This document shows positions 45,676 through 53,800 of a stretch of 64,000 bases of DNA, piece after piece. The notes below the pieces were generated by a model. It saw only the letters and a list, made by a program, of their open reading frames with translations, had not been told where the DNA came from and ran no database searches. The position numbers and the translations under genes were made by a program. Origin of the DNA: a virus. The stretch is from positions 32,704-96,703 of the IMG/VR virus record IMGVR_UViG_3300023245_000006; one strand, written 5' to 3'. Each line of letters starts with the position of its first letter. The stretch's first letter is position 1.

Positions 45676-45753
45676 CTTATTTTATTGGTGTTGATATTTG
45701 TGTGGAAGTGTGAACATGTTTGAAGTTTTTCAGATCTTTTGATAAATGTCAAT

Positions 45754-46002
45754 TTATTTTTTATATCGTTTGAACAAATGATTAAAAAAATTATCACCCG
45801 AAAGATCATCATAATCCTTTTTAGATGATTGGGGTGATGGGTCTTCAATTGCAGATTCAACACCAGCTTTATAGGCATAGTCGAATGTTCGTTAGAAGAA
45901 CTGTCTCAAACCCTTTTGGGTAAAGGTAATTTGGGCATCTGGTTGAATGAACTTCGGGTTTTTCTCCAGATAAATTACCCATAAGGTTTCGCGGTTTTTC
46001 AT
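45754..46002 (-). pseudogene. small phage protein gene with internal TAA
   Basis: Frame MKNRETLWVIYLEKNPKFIQ ... TQKGLRQFF, then TAA (45892-45894), then RTFDYAYKAGVESAIEDPSP to a second stop at 45754. The part after the stop has the composition and sense of the same protein, so a single nonsense mutation or recoding is likely. The start at 46002 fits the promoter. Confidence 0.6.
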
Positions 46003-46008
46003 GTTTGA

Positions 46009-46036
46009 ATTATTCATAATTTTAAAAATATGTCAA
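46009..46036 (-). promoter_or_regulatory. early-type promoter
   Basis: TTGACA (46031-46036), 16 nt, AATAAT (46009-46014), 6 nt, ATG at 46002. Confidence 0.6.
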
Positions 46037-46038
46037 GG

Positions 46039-46239
46039 TTATTGATAATATTTTTCATCTAATATCATAGATTTCTTAGAAGCATAATCTCCCAGACCGT
46101 TAAAATATCCAGAAAGTCTTTCGTTTTCTGCTGGATGGATATTCCCATAAATTTCACCATCTCGATACATTGATTCAATTTCGGAATATGGTATCAATGC
46201 ATATCCAAAAAAGTTTAATAATTTATTTATAGTTTTCAT
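46039..46239 (-). CDS. hypothetical protein, 66 aa
   Basis: Starts MKTINKLLNFFGYALIPYSE. It begins immediately after the lipoprotein gene stop (46241). No family recognised. Confidence 0.6.
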   Translation of the reverse strand: MKTINKLLNFFGYALIPYSEIESMYRDGEIYGNIHPAENERLSGYFNGLGDYASKKSMILDEKYYQ

Positions 46240-46240
46240 T

Positions 46241-46513
46241 TTAAAATTCCATTCCAACATTAACCGTTCCGTTCATTTTCATCATACGTTGATAGATATC
46301 ATAACCTGTTTCGACCGATCCTCCCACAAACACCGAATTTTTTTTAGATTTAAATTCATATATTTGTAGGCGATATTCGGTTCCCATCCTAGTATAAAGA
46401 GTCTTCGATGATTTCTGTTGGTAATCAGTATCACCATAAAATCGAGATGTCGATTTAGGAGTCGAACATCCCATAACGATAAATGCACATAAAATCGAGA
46501 TAATAAATTTCAT
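46241..46513 (-). CDS. predicted lipoprotein, 90 aa
   Basis: Signal peptide MKFIISILCAFIVMGC with a lipobox ending at Cys16; the mature part is polar (STPKSTSRFYGDTDYQQKSS). Phage lipoproteins often block superinfection or act in lysis; which applies is unknown. Co-transcribed with the phosphoesterase upstream. Confidence 0.72.
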   Translation of the reverse strand: MKFIISILCAFIVMGCSTPKSTSRFYGDTDYQQKSSKTLYTRMGTEYRLQIYEFKSKKNSVFVGGSVETGYDIYQRMMKMNGTVNVGMEF

Positions 46514-46523
46514 TTATTAATAA

Positions 46524-47195
46524 TCAATGATGATCTATTTTTTTATCCATTTTTTTGTCCATTATTACTTTGATATCATCAAATGACACAGGACCGCCAA
46601 AATTTTCGATACCTACATCTAACCGAGAAGAGTTGAGATATTCTGGTTGACTTTCGACATCGACACCGTGGCTGTGTCCACTGAGATGCCACACAGAACC
46701 TTTGTGAGAATCTATCCATATGCGATGAGCAAAATGCGAACAAAATATATATTGGGAGTTTTTTTCGGTTTTAATTTTAGCCAGAAGATTATTACCATAA
46801 AACGTTATCTTGTCTTGATAGGTAATGGGATACATTTCGGTAGTAAGATCACATTCACCAATTTTTTCTTTCAGGGAGATTCGATATATTTCTTTGACAT
46901 AACTATTATGATTTCCCCATAAAAAATGGATGTGTCCGTTCAGAGAAAATAGAATTTCCTGTCCTCTTTTAAAGGCATCATTTCCGGCCCCAACCAAAAA
47001 ATCCCCCAAATGTATCACGTTATCTTGTGGTGATACGATATCATTCCATCGATTTTTTATCGCAATATCGTGCTCAGATATGTTGGAGAATCCTCGTTTT
47101 CCTAAAATAAAATCTCGATCATGGCAAAAATGGGTGTCAGACACAAAGAATGTTTTTACGTCTTTGTTGTGGTTAAATGTAAATTTATTAAACAT
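46524..47195 (-). CDS. metallophosphoesterase, 223 aa
   Basis: Motifs FFVSDTHFCHDRDFI, VIHLGDFLVG, LWGNHNSY, FCSHFAHRIW and HLSGHSHG define a calcineurin-like phosphoesterase; C-terminal Lys-rich tail. The start at 47195 (MFNKFTFNHNKD) rather than 47207 is set by the promoter, whose -10 contains the upstream ATG. Confidence 0.85.
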   Translation of the reverse strand: MFNKFTFNHNKDVKTFFVSDTHFCHDRDFILGKRGFSNISEHDIAIKNRWNDIVSPQDNVIHLGDFLVGAGNDAFKRGQEILFSLNGHIHFLWGNHNSYVKEIYRISLKEKIGECDLTTEMYPITYQDKITFYGNNLLAKIKTEKNSQYIFCSHFAHRIWIDSHKGSVWHLSGHSHGVDVESQPEYLNSSRLDVGIENFGGPVSFDDIKVIMDKKMDKKIDHH

Positions 47196-47196
47196 A

Positions 47197-47343
47197 TCAC
47201 CGATCATATTTCGTTTTTATTGATTTGTCAACCTTCTTTTTACTTGGCCATGAAATTTCATCATGATTCTTACCATATTTGGTTTGGTTGACTTTTCTAG
47301 GATAATCACCCTTTCCAGCGGAATGTTTTCTATTATCAGACAT
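47197..47343 (-). CDS. small conserved phage protein (SAGKGDxPR type), 48 aa
   Basis: MSDNRKHSAGKGDYPRKVNQ then TKYGKNHDEISWPS. The SAGKGD-x-PR-x-V-N motif is shared by many small phage proteins of unknown function. The promoter of the next gene lies within its last codons. Confidence 0.75.
   Translation of the reverse strand: MSDNRKHSAGKGDYPRKVNQTKYGKNHDEISWPSKKKVDKSIKTKYDR
47203..47231 (-). promoter_or_regulatory. early-type promoter
   Basis: TTGACA (47226-47231), 17 nt, TATGAT (47203-47208), 7 nt, ATG at 47195. Confidence 0.75.
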
Positions 47344-47350
47344 ATTCTAT

Positions 47351-47378
47351 AATTTATCATATTTTTCTTGATATTCAA
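47351..47378 (-). promoter_or_regulatory. early-type promoter
   Basis: TTGAAT (47373-47378), 16 nt, TAAATT (47351-47356), 7 nt, ATG at 47343. Confidence 0.5.
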
Positions 47379-47388
47379 CAAAAATCAT

Positions 47389-47396
47389 ATTAAATA
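47389..47396 (+). promoter_or_regulatory. T4-late-like promoter box
   Basis: ATTAAATA, 6 nt before the ATG at 47403. Confidence 0.4.
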
Positions 47397-47402
47397 TAAT
47401 AT

Positions 47403-47711
47403 ATGCAAATAGAAATTGTCTACAATGTCACAAATTTCACAGATCCTCTAAACCTAGAAAATTTGACCGTTCTCAGAAACCAAGCCGTAACAATTTTTGG
47501 TAAAGGTGGTTTGAATATTGCTGATGTTGTCGATTGTCGATTCGAAGAGCGTATCTACGAAGATCGATCCGACTGGGTGTTTGTTCTCGAACTAGATTTC
47601 AACAATATAAGGTTTTTGGAAAAGATTGAACTTCAATCTATTGCAGAATTTCGTACGGTTTCGGAAATTACCGAAACTCTGAAGAACGAATGGGATTCTA
47701 GATACCAGTAA
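47403..47711 (+). CDS. hypothetical protein, 102 aa
   Basis: MQIEIVYNVTNFTDPLNLEN; mixed alpha/beta, with VFVLELDFNNIRFLEKIELQ. It starts the plus-strand late block and overlaps the convergent gene by 14 nt. No family recognised. Confidence 0.65.
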   Translation: MQIEIVYNVTNFTDPLNLENLTVLRNQAVTIFGKGGLNIADVVDCRFEERIYEDRSDWVFVLELDFNNIRFLEKIELQSIAEFRTVSEITETLKNEWDSRYQ

Positions 47712-47958
47712 TAACACCCAAAACTTTCAGGTTTCTCTTTTCGAAACCAAGTCTATCGGCCAATTCTTTATATATGATCATTGCTTCTTCAATTTCTTGG
47801 TCTATATCCTCATCTACTTCCATTAAATCGGAGTCTTGATTTACAGAAGATTTTTCGCGCAATAATTCCAAATTGGTATTTGATTCAGAAATTCGTTCTT
47901 TGATCCATTTAAAAGAGTTGAGAGCCATTTCTTTCTGTTCTTCGATATTTTTCTTCAT
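47698..47958 (-). CDS. acidic coiled-coil hypothetical protein, 86 aa
   Basis: Start at 47958 (MKKNIEEQKEMALNSFKWIK) fits the promoter; a GTG two codons upstream is the alternative. Helical and acidic. No family recognised. Confidence 0.6.
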   Translation of the reverse strand: MKKNIEEQKEMALNSFKWIKERISESNTNLELLREKSSVNQDSDLMEVDEDIDQEIEEAMIIYKELADRLGFEKRNLKVLGVITGI

Positions 47959-47964
47959 TTCCAC

Positions 47965-47992
47965 AAAATAGCAGATTTTTCGTAGTAATCAA
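47965..47992 (-). promoter_or_regulatory. early-type promoter
   Basis: TTGATT (47987-47992), 16 nt, TATTTT (47965-47970), 6 nt, ATG at 47958. Confidence 0.5.
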
Positions 47993-47999
47993 GTAAATA
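47992..47999 (+). promoter_or_regulatory. T4-late-like promoter box
   Basis: AGTAAATA, 5 nt before the ATG at 48005. Confidence 0.45.
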
Positions 48000-48004
48000 T
48001 TTCT

Positions 48005-48694
48005 ATGCAGTCTCTCAACGATAAACTTTGGAATGGTATAAAGTTACAACCAGAAATTAAAGAAAAGCTATTATTTATAGCTAGACGGATTGTATCAGAC
48101 CTAAAAATCAATGTCAAGGTAAAACATGTTTTATTTACTGGATCATTGGCATCTTTTGTTTGGAGATCGAGTAGCGATATTGATTTACACATCATCGTAG
48201 ATCCTGTTGGTTCTTATGAAGATGTTGCCACGGAATATTTGAACATGTATTCTAAACTTTTCAACAGCCATCATTCCATTTTCATTCGTGGGTATCTATT
48301 GGAACTTAATATTAAGATGGAAGAAAAACTTTTGGATAATAAAGGTGTATATGACATTTTAACCGATACATGGATTCAAGAACCTTCAATGCCTAGTAAT
48401 ATCGTATCGGGTAGTGATAAGATCAAAGATATCGTATTAGATTATCAGGACCGAATTGATGAATTAATTTCTCTAAATTTATCACTAGACGAAGGAACCA
48501 TACTTCGAAGAGAAATTAAAGAAATGAGAACTCGGGGGTTGGCAGACTCTGGAGAATATTCCATAGGGAATTTAGTATTTAAAGAATTGCGGCATAGTGG
48601 GTATCTCGGTAAATTATATGATACTTTGAGAAATAAAGAAGATGAATTTCTTTCATTTGAAAATTTCGGTGCATTTTTTAATAGAATATTATAA
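48005..48694 (+). CDS. pol-beta-superfamily nucleotidyltransferase, 229 aa
   Basis: Motif LFTGSLASFVWRSSSDIDLH then IIVDP is the G-S...D-I-D-L core of minimal nucleotidyltransferases; a third acidic residue may be in ELNIKME. Helical C-terminal half. Placed at the head of virion genes, as often seen for such enzymes in large phages. Its stop overlaps the next start. Confidence 0.75.
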   Translation: MQSLNDKLWNGIKLQPEIKEKLLFIARRIVSDLKINVKVKHVLFTGSLASFVWRSSSDIDLHIIVDPVGSYEDVATEYLNMYSKLFNSHHSIFIRGYLLELNIKMEEKLLDNKGVYDILTDTWIQEPSMPSNIVSGSDKIKDIVLDYQDRIDELISLNLSLDEGTILRREIKEMRTRGLADSGEYSIGNLVFKELRHSGYLGKLYDTLRNKEDEFLSFENFGAFFNRIL

Positions 48695-49950
48695 TGGATT
48701 ATCTCAAGCAATTTTCTAAAGGAAATAGATCATTCTCTGGGAATTTTCCTATATTATCGAAAATATCAGATTGTTCCGTTGGTTATGTTGATATAGTCCA
48801 ACCGATCCCCCGAGAATCGTTTTCGTGTGCATTAGTAGGACTTCTCGAATCACCGGGAGAATCTACGTCTTTTTATGATGGTTATACAATAGAGGTAAGA
48901 TATTCTAACAACTCTGGGCCTTGTCAAGGTGGACATTCATGTAACGCTGCTAGATTTAGATTATTAGGAAATGGTGTTTTAATAGGTGTGGCAGACCTTA
49001 ATAATGATCCTGGTGGCGGTGATAGAGACACATCATTAACCATTAATAGTGAATTAGCTAGACAAATTAGAGAATCTTCACCTAATAACAATATTTTACA
49101 ATTATCTTTAGTATGTGATATACGACCTGATGAAAATGGGGGTTGGGGTCTAGGAAAGTGTCACGAAAACGTTACATGGATTAGAGTTTATTCTGAAAAT
49201 GACCCATTCAATTATTTATATGACGGATGTCCTATTGGTAATTTTTTAGAACTTTATCCACAAAGTGATACACAATCATATATTAAGATATATTATGAGT
49301 CTTTAGATGGAAAAATTATAGAATGTTATAGACCACCAATCGCGGGTTGCACAAACCCATATAGAGAAAATTATAACCCCAACGCAGAGATCCTTGATGA
49401 TTCATGCGGAGATTCAATTTTACATATTATAGATTTAAATTATGATATTAGCGATATAATAAAATCTGATAATGGATTCTCCTACCATAACAATTCAAGT
49501 ATTTCATCGAATATCAAACAAATTATTTATAGTGGTAACGGTACTTTCAGAAGTTCTAATTCAAGTACTTCATCGAATATCAAACAAATTATTTATAGTG
49601 GTAACGGTACTTTCAGAAGTTCTAATTCAAGTACTTCATCGAATATCAAACAAATTATTTATAGTGGTAACGGTACTTTCAGAAGTTCTAATTCACAAAC
49701 CGAGAATAGTTTAGGGTCAATATTTCAAAGTTCAGACGGTATAATAATATCCAATAATTCTTCACCTTCCATGAATTTGAAGAATATTACACAAAGTTCA
49801 GACGGTATAATAATATCCAATAATTCTTCACCTTCCATGAATTTGAAGAATATTACACAAAGTTTATACGGTATAATAATATCCAATAATTCTTCACCTT
49901 CCATGAATTTGGAGAATATTACACAAAGTTTATACGGAACGATTCGTTAA
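48694..49950 (+). CDS. virion protein with 22-residue tandem repeats, 418 aa
   Basis: The N-terminal 260 residues include SGPCQGGHSCNAARF and AGCTNPYRENYNPNAEILDD then SCG, a Cys-bounded motif found in many phage structural proteins. The C terminus has six 22-residue repeats: three SSNIKQIIYSGNGTFRSS-type and three SSDGIIISNNSSPSMNLKN-type, each coded by near-identical 66-bp units. A beta-solenoid or fibre shaft is likely. Confidence 0.7.
   Translation: MDYLKQFSKGNRSFSGNFPILSKISDCSVGYVDIVQPIPRESFSCALVGLLESPGESTSFYDGYTIEVRYSNNSGPCQGGHSCNAARFRLLGNGVLIGVADLNNDPGGGDRDTSLTINSELARQIRESSPNNNILQLSLVCDIRPDENGGWGLGKCHENVTWIRVYSENDPFNYLYDGCPIGNFLELYPQSDTQSYIKIYYESLDGKIIECYRPPIAGCTNPYRENYNPNAEILDDSCGDSILHIIDLNYDISDIIKSDNGFSYHNNSSISSNIKQIIYSGNGTFRSSNSSTSSNIKQIIYSGNGTFRSSNSSTSSNIKQIIYSGNGTFRSSNSQTENSLGSIFQSSDGIIISNNSSPSMNLKNITQSSDGIIISNNSSPSMNLKNITQSLYGIIISNNSSPSMNLENITQSLYGTIR
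49485..49945 (+). repeat. two families of 66-bp in-frame tandem repeats
   Basis: Three near-identical units up to about 49695 and three of a different sequence from about 49722 to 49936; both have the same 66-bp period. Confidence 0.85.
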
Positions 49951-49974
49951 TAATTGGTAAATGATCAAAACATT

Positions 49975-49982
49975 TATAAGTA
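49975..49982 (+). promoter_or_regulatory. T4-late-like promoter box
   Basis: TATAAGTA, 6 nt before the ATG at 49989. Confidence 0.7.
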
Positions 49983-49988
49983 ATTAAC

Positions 49989-50798
49989 ATGATTATATAC
50001 CCAAACACACAGTCGAATTTATTGAGCGGTAATTTCGATTTCTCATCAATGTTGATAAAGGGTGTTTTAACTCAAGATTACCAATATAATGTAAATGTTC
50101 TTTCAGATATTACGAATATTCATTCAATGAGTTTTACTCTTTCTAGTGTTGCGATAACTATTGATATTGGTGTGGCATCATCCTCTAAATCAATATCTTT
50201 AACATCTTCCGATTGTTTTTTCCCCGATGTTACTGGTGGTATTTCTGGATCAACCACATATTTCTATTTATATAAAGATACTGGTAATCCATCAACAAGT
50301 CCGATATTATTCTCACATAGTATCGGAAACTTTACAGGATACGGTGAAGTTTTTTACGCCTTTAATAATAAAAAAATATTTTATTTACGGGATACTGATG
50401 ATTATTATGGAACGAATAGATTCTTATATAGAACAGCTAGTGATAAGATGTTGAGAGGGTTACTCGGAAATTTACAAACAGTGTCCCTTAAAGTTGGTTT
50501 TCTTAAAAACACTCACACACCAAACATCGAGAAAGAATTTCTTTCGGATGTTTCATCTGATGTTGTCACACAAGGACCAATTATCAATAAATATATCAAC
50601 TTAAATGTTTTAAAAACTGATACAGTAGTTTTCGGAGATTCTTTGATCACCGAAACTATTGGTGGGATTGTTGTATATATTGATAGTGGATCTCCAAGCA
50701 CATCACCGCTTTTATGTTTTTATAAATTTTCGGATCTTTATATTCTTAATAAAAAACCAACGGTGGGTTTTTACCAAAATATAATACTTTCTTTGTAA
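49989..50798 (+). CDS. virion-type protein, 269 aa
   Basis: Beta-rich, with two similar segments (YLYKDTGNPSTSPILFSHSI and VYIDSGSPSTSPLLCFYKFS) suggesting an internal duplication. No named family. It lies in the structural block with its own late box. Confidence 0.6.
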   Translation: MIIYPNTQSNLLSGNFDFSSMLIKGVLTQDYQYNVNVLSDITNIHSMSFTLSSVAITIDIGVASSSKSISLTSSDCFFPDVTGGISGSTTYFYLYKDTGNPSTSPILFSHSIGNFTGYGEVFYAFNNKKIFYLRDTDDYYGTNRFLYRTASDKMLRGLLGNLQTVSLKVGFLKNTHTPNIEKEFLSDVSSDVVTQGPIINKYINLNVLKTDTVVFGDSLITETIGGIVVYIDSGSPSTSPLLCFYKFSDLYILNKKPTVGFYQNIILSL

Positions 50799-50812
50799 GA
50801 AGGTTTCTTAGT

Positions 50813-50820
50813 TATAAGTA
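50813..50820 (+). promoter_or_regulatory. T4-late-like promoter box
   Basis: TATAAGTA, 12 nt before the ATG at 50833. Confidence 0.6.
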
Positions 50821-50832
50821 TTATCATAGAAG

Positions 50833-53800
50833 ATGATAGATTTAAATACCAACAACCCATATACCTATAAAGAATGGGTTTATCGTCAAAATATCGACAT
50901 TTCGGATACAGATCATCCAAAATATGTAGAATATTTAAAATCGTGGTATGCAAACAAGAAATTAATATATCCAGAAACCAAGAAAACTATCAAAGATGAA
51001 TATGTTCAACTTTTAAAAGATCTTTCGTTTCTATTCAGCGAATCTGAAGAAAATAGATTTCTTCGCGATGTGGATTTTGAAAACAAAGACGAGGTTATCT
51101 ATGCTATACCATTCTTTGCCAAAAAATTAAAAGAAATTTCAAAGGTTCTGATCAACAAAAGAGAATCTACCAAGAATGCAAAATTGAAATATAACATGGT
51201 CGGTTCTAACAAGGGGTTAGAGACATTGTTATATGATTACGTTCTCAGAAGTTTTACTAAAAAAGATGGGAACATTACCCAAATTCCGGCATCTGAATTA
51301 TTGAATATTCTTCCACAATTATCAGCGGTTAAAAATGACTTTTATATCGAGGTTGAGGAATTACATGACCCGACTCTTTATCAAGATTCTGACCCAACTA
51401 TTGATATTGGTGTATATCAAAAAATATCCGAGGTCCTTGGGGAAATCCCTCTAGAAACTTTAACGGTTGATGAACTATCTAAAGTATTAGCATCTAGATT
51501 GATTCCTAGACTAGCAAATTCAAATCTTTCTAAATTGATTGGTAAATATATCGAATCAGATATTAAAAATTCTACAAACGTTTCTCAATTACTTGTCGAG
51601 ACATCAAAAAGATATTTAGGTGAGCCTATATACGGATTGACTGCTGTTAGATTGTCAGAAACTAATAATTTTGATATGGGTTTAGATATTGACCTGACCG
51701 TTGGTAATAACTGGTTTCTATGGCCTAGTGGTAACATAATTACAAACGATTATACATTTTCTAATGTATATGCTCCTATTAAAATTAACGATTCTTTATT
51801 TTTCGCATCTAGCGCAAAGGCCGGAACAACTTATGAAGAATCTGATTTAATTTTTACCGAAAAGAATGGTAGCGTTGAGGGTGCTTGGTTGTTGAGCGAT
51901 CAATTGGACGATGTTTCTGATGTAATGTCTATTACCATAATGGGTGGAGAATCGAAAGAATTTAGATTCCCGTTCGCAGGGTTTAAATTGAAAACCAAAG
52001 GATCGTCATGGGATGGGTTTTCCATCAACGATTCATTTCTACCAGATTTTTATGATTTGGATAATAGTCAACGCGAACAAATTTTAACAACATATTTTAC
52101 AGAAACCATTCCGCAGTCGGCTTCTACTGATATTACTCTTAATAGAACAAGTTTGGTTGATATGGGAGCATTTGCCGGAAATTTATACACTAACAGTGAT
52201 ACGATAGTAAAAAAGTCATCGGCCTCGCAAACAAGTCCAGTGTACTCCGAAGATTTATTAGGTCCAATCGAATCGGCATTTTTATATAAACCATTAAAAA
52301 CCGATTTACCAATATCGGTAGGAATTTCGTATGTTTATTGGCCTTATATGGTGTATGTACCCGATGAAGAGTTTCCGATAACCATAAAGGATGATGTTTG
52401 TGCTCCCATTAATCTCAATGAGGTCGATTCTCGGTCTTCTATAGGGGCTGTGGCTGGTTTATCTTTCAATGACTCAGATGTCATCTATAAACTGAATAGT
52501 AGGACTTTAGAGCCAATGGAGGCAGCATTTTTACAAACATCTTTAACCGATGAATTGGATCTGACTATTGACAATATTGCAGTCTATGAAAATGAGGCAG
52601 TAAGATGTTCCAAATATATATCAGGCCCGATCCAAGGAGCACTATCTTTAAAAATTAATCCACTTGAGAAGGTTTCTTTTATTTGGACCGATGTTGATAC
52701 CTATGCAGATGATGTCTTTAAATTCTATAAACATTCTGATGATTGTCCTTATGGTAAGATTTCTAATGATTATTACACCGACCAAAGTTTTATCAATTTA
52801 AAAAAATCATTAGCCAAGAACAACTACAAAAACTGTTCTTGTAAGTCGGTTTATTTTTCTCCTATCGGTCACGAAGGAGAATCTATATTTGAATACAACG
52901 GAATGGCTGATATTCTGTTTCACGATCCTGATGGTGTTGGTGAAGATTTTGCCCTCAATAGTTGGAAAGATACCCGAAACTTAACCGTAAAAAATAGTCC
53001 ACAATTCTCATTCTATAAAATAACTTCAGGGGATTCTAAGGTTGGTTGGGGTGATGGGTTTTGGAAAACCGGTAATGGTCAACGAATGGTCCTTAAAACC
53101 GGGAAGCGTTATACGTACTATAGATCATCACAACGACGAGATAATACAACTGATGATCCGGCACCATATTTTGTGGTTAAGTACCCCTACAAAAAAATTG
53201 TTGGGTTATGTTATCCGGGTAAAAGCGATATAGTCATTCTTTGGGATATTTCCAAAACACAAGAAAATGTTTTTGGCAATGCTAAGGATGTTGTAAAGTT
53301 ATTGGCCAAAAAATTAATAGCATATTCCGTAGGGTCAACCACCAAAGTATCGATTATTGCATTCGATAATGATACAATTGTTGTTGGATATTTAAGTAAA
53401 GATTCCGATGTGTTGAATTTCTATATAAATCAAGTTTCCATCAAATCTATTTATCCGGATTACGCCACAAACATTAAAGGTGCCCTAGAAATGGCTTACT
53501 ATATCTTAACCACCCCCATACCCACAGGATCTGATGAATATGCAGATTTCTCAAAATTATGTAAGTCCTTAGCATCAACCATTATAAATAGTGGTTCATC
53601 TGCAAAATCTTTCAACGTGCCTAGACCGGACGCATCTAAAAAAATATTAATAATCAGTGATGGTTCAGATTCGTACGAACCTTCTGGTGTAATCGAATAT
53701 GCAAATTTCGTAAAATCTATGGGTGTGGAAATCCATTCCGTAGACTTTGGTGAATTGGCTAATTTAAATAATCTTATGGAAGAAATTTCCACAGATTCTA

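Noticed and set aside
45672-45878. Minus-strand 68-codon frame
   Set aside because: It overlaps the better-supported broken gene at 45754-46002 in another frame and lacks its own promoter spacing.
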